A stretch of 64,000 nucleotides of DNA from Streptomyces pyxinicus (GTDB lineage Bacteria > Actinomycetota > Actinomycetes > Streptomycetales > Streptomycetaceae), in the NCBI RefSeq assembly GCF_024753135.1, contig NZ_JANUGP010000010.1, positions 62,001 through 126,000 on the forward strand, read 5' to 3'. This document shows positions 8,607-16,581 of this stretch, one piece after another (the stretch's first letter is position 1; each line of letters starts with the position of its first letter). The notes below the pieces were generated by a model, which did no database searches, was not told where the DNA came from, and saw nothing but the letters and a program-made list of their open reading frames with translations. Both the position numbers and the translations under genes were made by a program.

Positions 8607-9215
8607 TCAGCGGACGCGGTCGGCCGCCCGGGTGAAGTGCCGACGGGACGCGGCGGAGTCCCGGTCGGCCTCCTCGCCCGTACCACCCGTACCACCTGCA
8701 CCTCCCGTACCGCCTGCACCCCCTGTACTACCCGCACCGCCCCTGTCGTCCGGGCCGGTCAGCGGCCGGACGAACAAGCTGACCGTCGCCTGTTCCGCGA
8801 AGCCGTTGCGGCGCATCAGCTCGGCCGACGCCGTGTTGCGCCGCTCCACGTCCGTGACCACACGGACCGCCCCGGCCGCCGCCAGCCGCGCACAGCACTC
8901 CGTCACCAGCCGCGAGGCCACCCCGCGCCCCTGGTAGTCCGGGTCCACGGCGATCCACTCCAGATAGCCCCAGTCGGAGCGCTGCTCGAAGCCGAGGGAG
9001 CCGAGGACGAAGCCGGCCACCCGCTCGCCGTCCAGCACCACCAGACACGCGGGGTCGGGCGCGTCCAGGTGCCCGGCGACGGCCGACAGCGACCATCCGG
9101 TGTATGGCATGGCCCCGGTGTCGTAGACCCGGCGCCCCAGATCGAGGACGGCGGCGAGCTGATCGAGGCCGAGTTCGCGCGGCGTCAGCGCGGAGGTCGG
9201 CGGGACATCGGGCAC
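8607..9215 (-). CDS. GNAT family N-acetyltransferase with Gly-Thr-rich tail
   Basis: A 202-residue acetyltransferase. The acetyl-CoA site is clear (WIAVDPDYQGRGVASRLV, with QGRGVA as the pyrophosphate loop), followed by VERRNTASAELMRRNGF, a typical C-terminal GNAT motif. GTG 9215 is chosen because AAGGGAG lies just upstream of it; an ATG at 9239 would bury that site. The last 50 or so residues are an unusual Gly/Ala/Thr repeat (GGAGGTGG), coded by 9-bp DNA repeats at 8679-8744, then a charged end. The substrate is unknown. Confidence 0.85.
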   Translation of the reverse strand: MPDVPPTSALTPRELGLDQLAAVLDLGRRVYDTGAMPYTGWSLSAVAGHLDAPDPACLVVLDGERVAGFVLGSLGFEQRSDWGYLEWIAVDPDYQGRGVASRLVTECCARLAAAGAVRVVTDVERRNTASAELMRRNGFAEQATVSLFVRPLTGPDDRGGAGSTGGAGGTGGAGGTGGTGEEADRDSAASRRHFTRAADRVR

Positions 9216-9371
9216 GGGGCACTCCCTTCGATGCGGCATTTCGCAGCATAAGTCCAGGTGGGACGGGCGGCGCGGCGCCGGGCCGGGAAGGAGTTGTGCG
9301 AGCCTTCACCGGTGTGCCAAATTCTTGACGGGCATGCGCCGGCACACGTCCATATGACCAGAAGGGATGAA

Positions 9372-11210
9372 ATGAGCACCGAGACGCTGGAGTTCCAGGC
9401 TGAGGCGCGGCAACTCCTGCAGCTGATGGTCCACTCGATCTATTCGAACAAGGACATCTTCCTGCGTGAGCTGATCTCCAACGCCTCCGACGCCCTGGAC
9501 AAGCGGCGCCTGGCCGGACTCCAGGACGACCGCCTCCGGGCCGACGACCCGCACATCCGTATCGAGGCCGACAAGGAGGCCCGCACCCTGACCGTGCGGG
9601 ACAACGGCATCGGCATGACGCGGGACGACGTGGTCGGCCTCATCGGCACCATCGCCAGATCCGGCACCGCCGAGACCCTGCGCCGGCTGAAGGAGAACAA
9701 GGAGAACAAGGAGTCGGCGGAGCTGATCGGCCAGTTCGGCGTCGGCTTCTACTCCGTCTTCATGGTCGCCGACAAGGTCACCCTGCTCACCCGCAAGGCC
9801 GGTGAGGAGACCGGTACGCGCTGGGAGTCGGACGGCGACGGCACCTACACCATCGAGACCGTCGAGGACGCCCCCGAGGGCACCGCGGTCACCGTCCACC
9901 TGCGTCCCGCGGACGAGGAGGACGCCCTCCACGACTACGCCGACGAATGGAAGATCCGCGAGATCGTCAAGCGGTACTCGGACTTCATCTCGTTCCCCAT
10001 CCGGCTCGGCGACGAGACCCTCAACTCGATGAAGGCCCTGTGGGCCCGGCCGCGCTCCGAGGTGAAGGACGAGGAGTACCACGAGTTCTACCGGCACGTC
10101 AGCCACGACTGGTCGGACCCGCTGGAGATCATCCAGATGCGGGCGGAGGGCACCTTCGAGTACGAGGCGCTGCTCTTCCTCCCCTCCCGTGCCCCGCACG
10201 ACCTCTTCCAGCGCGACGCCCGGCACGGCATCCAGCTGTACGTCAAGCGGGTGTTCATCATGGACGACACCCGTGAACTCCTGCCGTCCCACCTGCGGTT
10301 CGTCAAGGGCGTCGTGGACGCCGCCGACCTGTCGCTGAACATCTCCCGCGAGATCCTCCAGCAGGACCGGCACATCCAGATGATCCGCCGCCGGCTGGCC
10401 AAGAAGGTCCTGTCGACCATCAAGGACCTGATGCGGAACGACGTCGAGAAGTACCGCACGTTCTGGCGGGAGTTCGGCGCGGCGGTCAAGGAGGGCCTGC
10501 TCGACGCCGGCGAGGACCACAAGGCGATCCTCGACATCGCCTCGTTCGCCTCCACCGAGGGCGAGGAGCCCACCAGCCTGGCCGACTACGTCACCCGGAT
10601 GAAGGAGGGCCAGGACAAGATCTACTTCATGGCCGGCGAGAGCCGCGCCCAGATCGAGAACTCCCCGCACTTGGAGGCCTTCCGGGCCAAGGGGTACGAG
10701 GTGCTGCTGCTCACCGACCCGGTCGACGAGATCTGGACCGAGTCCGTGCGCGAGTACGACGGCCACGAGCTGCGGTCGGTCGCCCGGGGCGCCGTCGACC
10801 TGTCCGAGGAGGACGAGGTCTCCGAGGAGCGGACGGGCGCGTACGCGCCGCTGCTGACCTGGCTCGGCGAGACGCTGGACGACGTCAAGGACGTCCGGCT
10901 GACCACCCGGCTGACCAGCTCGCCGGCCTGCCTGGTGAGCGACTCCGAAGGGCTCACGCCGGCCCTGGAGCGGATGTACCGGGCGATGGGCCAGGAGGTC
11001 CCGAAGGTCAAGCGGATCCTCGAACTGAACCCGGACCACCCGCTGGTCAGCGGACTGCGGGAGGCGCACGAGCGGAGCGCCGACGCCCCCGAGCTGACCG
11101 AGACCGCCGAACTGCTCTACGGCACCGCCCTGCTCGCCGAGGGCGGCGACCTGACGGACCCGGCCCGCTTCGCCAAGCTGCTGGCCGACCGCCTCGCCCG
11201 CACGGTCTGA
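9372..11210 (+). CDS. htpG: Chaperone protein HtpG (bacterial Hsp90)
   Basis: A 612-residue Hsp90 homologue, an ATP-dependent cytoplasmic chaperone. The Hsp90 signature YSNKDIFLRELISNASDALD is at residues 22-41. The GHKL ATP site follows (DNGIGM, then GQFGVGFYSVFMVADKV), then the middle domain (ADLSLNISREILQ) and a C-terminal dimer domain. Length is normal for bacterial HtpG. An AAGGGA ribosome site sits at 9362-9367. A TTGACG at 9325-9330 is a possible -35 box, with no convincing -10. I see no HAIR or CIRCE element, so the usual HspR or HrcA control is not supported here. Confidence 0.97.
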   Translation: MSTETLEFQAEARQLLQLMVHSIYSNKDIFLRELISNASDALDKRRLAGLQDDRLRADDPHIRIEADKEARTLTVRDNGIGMTRDDVVGLIGTIARSGTAETLRRLKENKENKESAELIGQFGVGFYSVFMVADKVTLLTRKAGEETGTRWESDGDGTYTIETVEDAPEGTAVTVHLRPADEEDALHDYADEWKIREIVKRYSDFISFPIRLGDETLNSMKALWARPRSEVKDEEYHEFYRHVSHDWSDPLEIIQMRAEGTFEYEALLFLPSRAPHDLFQRDARHGIQLYVKRVFIMDDTRELLPSHLRFVKGVVDAADLSLNISREILQQDRHIQMIRRRLAKKVLSTIKDLMRNDVEKYRTFWREFGAAVKEGLLDAGEDHKAILDIASFASTEGEEPTSLADYVTRMKEGQDKIYFMAGESRAQIENSPHLEAFRAKGYEVLLLTDPVDEIWTESVREYDGHELRSVARGAVDLSEEDEVSEERTGAYAPLLTWLGETLDDVKDVRLTTRLTSSPACLVSDSEGLTPALERMYRAMGQEVPKVKRILELNPDHPLVSGLREAHERSADAPELTETAELLYGTALLAEGGDLTDPARFAKLLADRLARTV

Positions 11211-11215
11211 CCGGC

Positions 11216-11269
11216 GGTACGACACCCTCCGGCGCGGTCACCGGTACGGCACCCTCCGGCGCGGTCAGC
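11216..11269. repeat. 27-bp tandem duplication at the 3' end of the GNAT gene
   Basis: Two adjacent copies of GGTACGACACCCTCCGGCGC plus seven more bases, differing at two positions. The second copy includes the stop codon region of the minus-strand GNAT gene; the first lies just beyond it. Confidence 0.85.
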
Positions 11270-11921
11270 GGCAACGCGACGGCGCCGGGGTGTCGTGCCG
11301 GTGCCAGACCGCCTCGATCACCCGGCCGTCGGGCAGGGCGTGCCGGTCCGGGCCCCGGTCCGGCACCAGCCCCGCCCGGGTCAGGGCCCGCCGGCTGGCG
11401 GTGTTCCCGGGCTCGGCGCCCGCCCGCACGGTGGCGAGGCCGAGGTGGGTGTGCGCGAGTGCGAGGCCCGCGCCGAACAACTCCGCGCCGAGCCCCCGGC
11501 CCCGGCAGCCCGGCGCCAGCCAGCCGCCCAACTCGCCGGTGCGCGGGTCGAGTTCCAGGCCCCCGGCATAGCTGAGGTCCGAGCGGCGCACGCACACCAG
11601 GAACAGGGCGCCGGTGCCGTCGGGCACGAACGGCTCGGCCAGCTCACGGGGCACCCGGCGGCCGTCGTCACCGGCCGGCCGCCACCCCAGCAGCACCCTG
11701 CGCACGGCGGGATCGGGCACGATCCGGTCGGCCTGGGTGCCCAGCCACCGCTGCGCCTCCGGGTCCGCGCACGCGGCCAGCGCCGCCGCCACGTCGAGGC
11801 GGTGGCGCGGGGTGAACAGCAACAGCCGCCCGGTGGCCAGGACGTGCCGGTCCGGTCCGCACCGCCCGGGCACCGGCAGGCCGGGAGCGGGCCGGAGCCG
11901 GCGGATGAGCGACCAGACCAT
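11265..11921 (-). CDS. GNAT family N-acetyltransferase (RimJ-like)
   Basis: A 218-residue protein of the RimJ/RimL type. It has TGRLLLFTPRHRLDVAAALAACADPEAQRWL at the front, the segment ELGGWLAPGCRGRGLGAELF with GRGLGA as the acetyl-CoA loop, and EPGNTASRRALTRAGLV near the end. Such enzymes acetylate protein N-termini or small molecules; the target here is unknown. ATG 11921 is the best start; upstream in-frame sequence is long but does not look like protein. The gene is convergent with htpG. Confidence 0.82.
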   Translation of the reverse strand: MVWSLIRRLRPAPGLPVPGRCGPDRHVLATGRLLLFTPRHRLDVAAALAACADPEAQRWLGTQADRIVPDPAVRRVLLGWRPAGDDGRRVPRELAEPFVPDGTGALFLVCVRRSDLSYAGGLELDPRTGELGGWLAPGCRGRGLGAELFGAGLALAHTHLGLATVRAGAEPGNTASRRALTRAGLVPDRGPDRHALPDGRVIEAVWHRHDTPAPSRCR

Positions 11922-12358
11922 GACGTCCCCGGGCACAGTGCCACGTACGGCGGGCACGAGCCGCCCACGGGTGCGGTCCTTCCGCACCGGCGGCGAATCT
12001 AGCGGGTGCCGGGCCGGATGCCGTAACCCGCCGTCCCGTCGGGCGGGGTGCGGGCCCGGGCGGACGCGGATCAGCCGGGCCGCTCCTGGGAGCCCGGGGC
12101 GGGCCGGGTCCGGGTCCAGGACGGATCGAGGGCGGCGCAGGGACAGGGACACGAGTGTGGGCAGGGGGCAGTGCGGTGCATGGCGAGTCCTTCGGACGAG
12201 TGGGGGATGGTCCGCTGGGCTGTGGGGGGACGCCCGCTCCTGGGTCGGGAGCAGTGCCGCCCACTCTCCCACCAGCCAACGAAGCCTCGCAACCGCCAAG
12301 TTGAAGACCGCAAACAGGCGAGCCCGCGCGGCGCCCGTGGGTGTCGTAGCGTGGGAGC
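11922..12358. other. Intergenic region between divergent GNAT and SRPBCC genes
   Basis: The only candidate coding content in this 437-bp stretch is a 36-codon cysteine-rich frame on the minus strand. The remainder presumably holds the two divergent promoters, but no clear -35/-10 pair is visible. Confidence 0.5.
12071..12181 (-). CDS. Possible cysteine-rich leader peptide
   Basis: A 36-codon frame starting MHRTAPCPHSCPCPCAAL, with four Cys among the first 15 residues. AAGGA is spaced correctly before the ATG. It lies 150 bp upstream of the GNAT start on the same strand. Cys-dense upstream peptides are known in actinobacteria as sensors of cysteine supply through ribosome stalling; a similar role here is a guess from position and composition. 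Confidence 0.4.
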   Translation of the reverse strand: MHRTAPCPHSCPCPCAALDPSWTRTRPAPGSQERPG

Positions 12359-12835
12359 GTGTACGCCACCCGGATCATCCGGCATGTGCAGGCGCCACCG
12401 GAGGCCGTCTACCGGGCCCTGCTGGACCCGGGCGCGCTCGCGGCCTGGCGGGTCCCGGACGGCATGACCGCTCGCGTCCACCTCTTCGAGGCCCGCGAGG
12501 GCGGTGCCTTCCGGATCTCCCTCACCTACGACGACGCGCGTGACACCGGCAAGTCCGGCGCCCGCACCGACACCTACCGGGGGCACTTCGCCCGGCTGGT
12601 ACCGGACGCCCGGGTCGTGGAGGTGTTCGCGTTCGAAACCGGTGAAGAGGCACTGAGCGGCACCATGACCCTGACGACGACGCTCACCGCCCGGGGCGGC
12701 GGCACGGACGTGGAGATCCTGCACGAGGGCGTCCCCGACGCCGTCCCGCGCGCCGACAACGAACGCGGCACCGGGATGGCCCTCGGCCGTCTCGCCCGGC
12801 TCGTGGAGGGCCGCCCGGCGGCCGAACCGGAATGA
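12359..12835 (+). CDS. SRPBCC (AHSA1/START-like) family protein
   Basis: A 158-residue START/Bet v1-like protein. The N-terminus YATRIIRHVQAPPEAVYRALLDPGALAAW and the sequence GGAFRISLTYDD are typical of the AHSA1 branch of the SRPBCC superfamily, which forms a deep hydrophobic pocket. A role in binding small ligands or in stress or toxin resistance is known for relatives; the ligand here is unknown. The start is GTG 12359, with GGGAG just upstream. It is followed by the structured non-coding stretch. Confidence 0.85.
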   Translation: MYATRIIRHVQAPPEAVYRALLDPGALAAWRVPDGMTARVHLFEAREGGAFRISLTYDDARDTGKSGARTDTYRGHFARLVPDARVVEVFAFETGEEALSGTMTLTTTLTARGGGTDVEILHEGVPDAVPRADNERGTGMALGRLARLVEGRPAAEPE

Positions 12836-13269
12836 CCGAAACCGTGTCGTCGCCGGTCCGCTATGCGATACAAGCCTTTCGGTGCCTCGGGTTCCGGGCA
12901 TCTCTTGAAAGACAGAGGTGAAACGGAACCGCGGCACGAGGAACGGGCTCTTACGGTCAGGAAGAACGGCCGGAATCCCACCGGCGTGGCCCCGCCCCGC
13001 CCCACTCGGGGCGGGCTCACGCCGGGACCGCCGGGGCCGCCCGCGACGACCGGCAGTCCCACGGCACCCGGCGGGAAGCCGTGGCCCGGCGAGCGGCACG
13101 ATGGGCTCCGGACCGCTGCCGGCCGGATTCAGGACATCCTTGAGTTCCACCATCCGGAAGCCCTTGACGACCTCCGGCCCGGGAAACCCGGCGCGGCGGA
13201 CCGGACGACGGTGCGAGGGAGGCGGGCGGGCGTCAGGCCGTGTGCGCGAGGGAGGGGAGAAGGCGGGCA
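12836..13269. other. Non-coding region with extensive secondary structure
   Basis: No believable protein is coded on either strand. A short minus-strand frame beginning MVELKDVLNPAGSGPEPIV (about 13157 downwards) could be a peptide, but it degenerates into arginine-rich noise. The plus strand can form at least three strong stem-loops, listed separately, and the region ends in a repeat overlapping the PP2C gene end. Confidence 0.6.
12882..13140 (+). ncRNA. Candidate structured RNA, weakly cobalamin-riboswitch-like
   Basis: Three large stem-loops follow one another. Stem A (12882-12937) pairs GTGCCTCGGGTTCCG with CGGAACCGCGGCAC and has an inner CATCTCT/AGAGGTG helix. Stem B (12981-13025) pairs CCGGCGTG with CACGCCGG and encloses a GC-rich inner helix. 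Stem C (13059-13084) pairs CCACGGC with GCCGTGG around a CGGGAA loop. Between A and B is GGAAGAACGGCCGGAATCCC, then CCCCGCC, recalling the core of cobalamin riboswitches. GGATTCAGGACATCC (13125-13139) faintly recalls a B12 box. The match is imperfect and no plus-strand gene follows before 14648, so this may be a decayed riboswitch, a terminator complex or a new RNA. Confidence 0.4.
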
Positions 13270-13282
13270 TCAGGCCGTGTGC
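13226..13282. repeat. 20-bp direct repeat at the PP2C gene end
   Basis: GCGGGCGTCAGGCCGTGTGC (13226-13245) recurs with one change at 13263-13282, a 37-bp period. The second copy contains the last codons and stop of the minus-strand phosphatase gene, so the 3' end of that gene appears duplicated downstream. Confidence 0.85.
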
Positions 13283-14466
13283 TGCCGCGACTCCGTGCCG
13301 GAACCGGCCCGCCGCGTCTCGACGCCGCCGCCCCGGTCGTGGTGGCGGTGCCGGTCGACGGGGGTGCGGTGCAGGGCGATCAGCGCGGCGTCGTCGTCCA
13401 GCCGGCCGCCGGCATGGGCGAGCAGATCGCGCCGTAGGTGGTGCATCAGCGCCTCCGGACGCTCCTCGGTCCACCGCGCCGCCCGCTCGGCCAGCGGATA
13501 GAACCGGCCCCGCGCGTCCCGGGCCTCCACGACGCCGTCGGTGTAGAGCAGCAGGGTGTCGCCCGGCTCGAAGGAGAACACGTCCAGGGTGCGATCGGCG
13601 CCCGGATGCACACCGAGCGGCGGCGACGGATGCAGGCTCGGCACGGTCACGACGTGCCCCGGGCTGAGCAGCAGGGGCGGGGGATGCCCGCAGCTGGTCA
13701 TCCGGGTGACCGGGTCGCTGTCCGGGATCTCCACCATCAGGGCGGTGGCGAAGCGCTCACCGGCCTCCTCCGCGGGCTCCAGGTCGGCCGCGTACCGGCT
13801 GACGCTCTGGTCCAGGGCGGCGGCCAGCTCTACCAGCGGCATGTGCCGGTGCCCGCTCTCCCGGAAGGCGCCCAGCACCAGAGCGGCCTCGCCGATGGCG
13901 GACAGCCCCTTGCCGCGCACGTCCCCGATCAGCACGCGTACGGCGCCGTCGCTGACCGTCGCCGCGTACAGGTCGCCGCCGATCTGCGCCTCGTCCTCGG
14001 CGGCCAGGTACAGGGAGGCGATCCGCAGCGGGCCGATGTGCTCGGGCAGCGGCCACATCAGCACGTGCTGCGCGGCCTCGGCGACCGTGCGGACCTGGGC
14101 CAGCTGGGCCAGCCGGCGCCGGCGCAGCGCGCTGTAGAGGACGCACAGCACCGAGAGCACCGCGAGCGTGATGATCTGCACGATGTGGTTCAGGGTGCCG
14201 ATCCCGCCGTGCGTGACGCCGATGAGGGCCTGGGCGCCGGTCGCGAGCGCGCCGACGGCCGCGGTGGTGCGGGGGCCCGCGAAGGACGGCGTGATCGCGG
14301 GCGCGATCACCAGGGTCGGGCCCAGGTGCACGTCCGTGGGCGCCTGTACGTCCACCACCGTGATGACGACGATCAGTGTGACGGGGAGCAGCAGCAGGGC
14401 GGGCGCGGACCGCAAGGACCGCCACGACCGCCGCCGCCCGATCACGTCCGCGAGCCGGGATGTCAT
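13270..14466 (-). CDS. Membrane PP2C-type (SpoIIE/RsbU) serine phosphatase
   Basis: A 398-residue integral membrane phosphatase. The first 130 residues hold about three or four hydrophobic segments (ALLLLPVTLIVVITVVDV and others), then a short linker (LRRRRLAQLAQVRTVAEAAQ). The SpoIIE phosphatase domain runs to about residue 375: AAEDEAQIGGDLYAATVSDG, VLIGDVRGKGLSA, FATALMVEI, TSCGHPPPLLL, and LLLYTDGVVEARD near the end. Metal-binding Asp residues are present. Such enzymes dephosphorylate anti-sigma-factor antagonists. No antagonist or sigma gene is adjacent. The start is ATG 14466; the ribosome site is weak. Confidence 0.9.
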   Translation of the reverse strand: MTSRLADVIGRRRSWRSLRSAPALLLLPVTLIVVITVVDVQAPTDVHLGPTLVIAPAITPSFAGPRTTAAVGALATGAQALIGVTHGGIGTLNHIVQIITLAVLSVLCVLYSALRRRRLAQLAQVRTVAEAAQHVLMWPLPEHIGPLRIASLYLAAEDEAQIGGDLYAATVSDGAVRVLIGDVRGKGLSAIGEAALVLGAFRESGHRHMPLVELAAALDQSVSRYAADLEPAEEAGERFATALMVEIPDSDPVTRMTSCGHPPPLLLSPGHVVTVPSLHPSPPLGVHPGADRTLDVFSFEPGDTLLLYTDGVVEARDARGRFYPLAERAARWTEERPEALMHHLRRDLLAHAGGRLDDDAALIALHRTPVDRHRHHDRGGGVETRRAGSGTESRQHTA

Positions 14467-14647
14467 GCCTACAGCGTGCTCCCGGGCAGATCGGGCGGCC
14501 ACTCGCCGACCCGGCCCGCCGCGGCCCGGCCCGGCCCCCTGACACGGCCGGGTGACCCCCGGTGTGCCGCGCGGGGGCCCCGGGTACCCGGAACAGCCCC
14601 GGGCGGCACCGGCCCGCCAGGGGCAGCGTGCTCGCGAATGGAGAGAC

Positions 14648-15334
14648 ATGACGCACGACGGGGAGGACACCGCCGCCGCCCGGCGACCGGACGTCACCGG
14701 GCTCCGGCTCGCCATGAACGGCCAGGACCAGCAGGCCCCGCCCGCACCGCCGCGGGCCGACCTGCCCGAGGACCGCAGCCAGGCGATCCTGGAGGCCGCC
14801 AAACAGATCGGCGCGCTGTTCAAACGCGCCGGCCATCCCTTCGCACTCGCCGGGAGCGTGGCCGTCTACGCGCACGGCGGCAGCCGCTACCTCCAGCACG
14901 ACGCGGACTTCTGCGTCCTGCCCGAGGACGCCGAGGCGGTCGCCGCCACGCTGCGCGAGGCCGGGCTCGCGGTGCTCACACCGCCCGAGGACTGGCTGCT
15001 GAAGACCACCTGCCACGGGCAGAACGTCGACATCATCTTCGCCCTCGCGCACGAGCCCGTCACCAAGGACATGCTCGACCGGGCCCACACCCTGCCGGTC
15101 GACTCGGTGCTCATGCCAGTGCTGTCCCCGACCGACCTGATCCGCAGCCTGATCAGCGCCTTCTCCGAGCACTACTGCGACTTCGGCTCGGTCCTGCCGG
15201 TGGCGCGGGCCGTCCGCGAGAAGGTCGACTGGGACGCGGTGCGGGCGGGCTGCGGGGACCAGCCCATGCCGGCCGCGTTCCTCTTCCTCCTCGAACGGCT
15301 GAACGTGATCGACCCACAGGAGGGGCAGCCATGA
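14648..15334 (+). CDS. Nucleotidyltransferase-fold protein
   Basis: A 228-residue protein with the opening motif of the nucleotidyltransferase superfamily: FALAGSVAVYAHGGSRYLQHDADFCV (residues about 65-90), which contains the GS motif and DxD acidic pair. A second acidic position may be in NVDIIFA. This resembles aminoglycoside-type or AbiEii-like NTases that move NMP groups to small molecules or RNA, but the acceptor is unknown. ATG 14648 follows GGAGAG. Its TGA overlaps the ATG of the next gene by 4 bp (ATGA), so the three genes to 16364 form a translationally coupled operon. Confidence 0.8.
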   Translation: MTHDGEDTAAARRPDVTGLRLAMNGQDQQAPPAPPRADLPEDRSQAILEAAKQIGALFKRAGHPFALAGSVAVYAHGGSRYLQHDADFCVLPEDAEAVAATLREAGLAVLTPPEDWLLKTTCHGQNVDIIFALAHEPVTKDMLDRAHTLPVDSVLMPVLSPTDLIRSLISAFSEHYCDFGSVLPVARAVREKVDWDAVRAGCGDQPMPAAFLFLLERLNVIDPQEGQP

Positions 15335-15606
15335 CCGAAGCGAGTCCGCCGGTCCAGCCGGCGGCCAGCCTGGACTACCACGTCGCCCATGTCGCCGAAC
15401 GCCTCGCCGCCGGGCCCCTGGGGGAACTCGGCGTACGGCTCGAACCGCGCGGCGACTCCGTCCTGCTGACCGGGACCGTGCCGTCCGCGCAGTGCCGCGA
15501 CGAGATCCTGAGCCTGGTCCGCGAGGAGCTGGCGGGGCATCCCGTCCACTGCGACCTGCTCATCGCGGGGACCTCCTCGCCCGACCGGGGGGAGGACCTG
15601 ACATGA
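15331..15606 (+). CDS. BON-domain small protein
   Basis: A 91-residue protein. The core (LDYHVAHVAERLAAGPLGELGVRLEPRGDSVLLTGTVPSAQCRDEIL) matches the BON fold: a helix, then a beta pair with the TGTV turn, then a second helix. BON domains often bind phospholipid or assist membrane proteins; this one has no signal peptide. It is coupled by ATGA overlaps to both neighbours, which suggests it acts in complex with the nucleotidyltransferase or the phosphoesterase. Confidence 0.8.
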   Translation: MTEASPPVQPAASLDYHVAHVAERLAAGPLGELGVRLEPRGDSVLLTGTVPSAQCRDEILSLVREELAGHPVHCDLLIAGTSSPDRGEDLT

Positions 15607-16364
15607 TCCGCGTCGCGGCCGTCGGGGACATCCACATGGGCCCCGAGAGCCAGGGCACGCTGCGCCCCTCCTTCGAGACACTGCCCGACCGCGCCGACGT
15701 GCTGCTGCTCGCCGGTGACCTGACCCGGCACGGCACACCGGAGGAGGCCGCGGTCGTCGCCCGCGAGATCAAGGACCTCGGGGTGCCGGTGGTCGCCGTC
15801 CTGGGCAACCACGACCACCACGACGAACGGCCCGAAGAGGTCACCGCGATCCTCCGCGAGGCCGGCGCGCACGTCTTGGAGGGGGAGGCGGTCGTCGTCC
15901 CCGCGGGCGAGGCACGGATCGGGGTGGCCGGCACCAAGGGCTTCGGCGGCGGCTTCGTGGGCCGCTGCGCCGGCGAGTTCGGCGAACCGATCATGAAGGA
16001 GTTCGTGCGCTACTCCCGCCGGTGCGCCGACGGTCTGCACACGGCCCTGAAGGAACTGGCCGAGGCGGACTGCGACGCCCGCATCGCGCTGACCCACTTC
16101 TCGCCGGTCGCCGACACCCTCGCCGGGGAGCCGCCGGAGATCCACCCGTTCCTCGGCAGCTACCTCCTCGCCGAGGCCATCGACACCGGGGGCGCCGACC
16201 TCGCCGTACACGGCCACGCCCACGCCGGCACGGAGCACGGCATGACGAGCGGCGGCGTCCGGGTGCGCAACGTCGCGCAGCCGGTGATCGGGCAGGCGTT
16301 CCACGTGTACCACCTGCCGGGCGGGGGCGGGGGCGGGGGCGGAGGCGGAGAGCGGTCTGCGTGA
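15603..16364 (+). CDS. Metallophosphoesterase
   Basis: A 253-residue calcineurin-like phosphoesterase with all metal-site motifs: GDIH (residues 8-11), GDLTRHG, GNHDHHD, LTHFSP and GHAHAG. It would hydrolyse phosphomono- or diesters with two divalent metals. The protein ends in a run of ten Gly residues before ERSA, coded by a poly-GGC/GGG tract near 16320-16350 that is prone to slippage. It is the last gene of the NTase-BON-MPE operon, a combination that suggests addition and removal of a phosphoryl or nucleotidyl group. Confidence 0.9.
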   Translation: MIRVAAVGDIHMGPESQGTLRPSFETLPDRADVLLLAGDLTRHGTPEEAAVVAREIKDLGVPVVAVLGNHDHHDERPEEVTAILREAGAHVLEGEAVVVPAGEARIGVAGTKGFGGGFVGRCAGEFGEPIMKEFVRYSRRCADGLHTALKELAEADCDARIALTHFSPVADTLAGEPPEIHPFLGSYLLAEAIDTGGADLAVHGHAHAGTEHGMTSGGVRVRNVAQPVIGQAFHVYHLPGGGGGGGGGGERSA

Positions 16365-16407
16365 CGCCGGGGGCGGCCGGGGCGTGCGGGACCGTCGCAA
16401 GGCGGCC

Positions 16408-16450
16408 GTTCCCATGGCCGGTCCCAGGGCTGTTCCCATGGCCGGTCCCA
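16408..16450. repeat. 24-bp direct repeat in convergent spacer
   Basis: GTTCCCATGGCCGGTCCCA occurs at 16408-16426 and again at 16432-16450, a 24-bp period, with NcoI-like CCATGG cores. It lies between the convergent phosphoesterase and MFS genes. No function is evident. Confidence 0.8.
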
Positions 16451-16581
16451 TGGCCGGGCGCCTGGGCGCGGCGCCGTACCCACACCCCCCTGTCCCTCCC
16501 ACCGCGCCGCAAGCGGGGCTGGTCGGCGTTCGACGGGCCGCCAGGCCGCCGCCGTACGTACCGCGTGCGACGGAGGAGCCG

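Noticed and set aside
9280..9371. HspR (HAIR) or HrcA (CIRCE) element upstream of htpG
   Set aside because: No CTTGAGT/ACTCAAG or TTAGCACTC/GAGTGCTAA match is present in the leader.
9306..11225. Minus-strand frame of 639 codons opposite htpG
   Set aside because: Low-complexity translation rich in Gly/Val/Leu/Asp repeats; htpG is certain.
13051..13157. Short minus-strand peptide MVELKDVLNPAGSGPEPIV as a ribosomal-peptide precursor
   Set aside because: No ribosome site, no modifying enzyme nearby, and the frame soon turns to arginine-rich noise inside the structured region.
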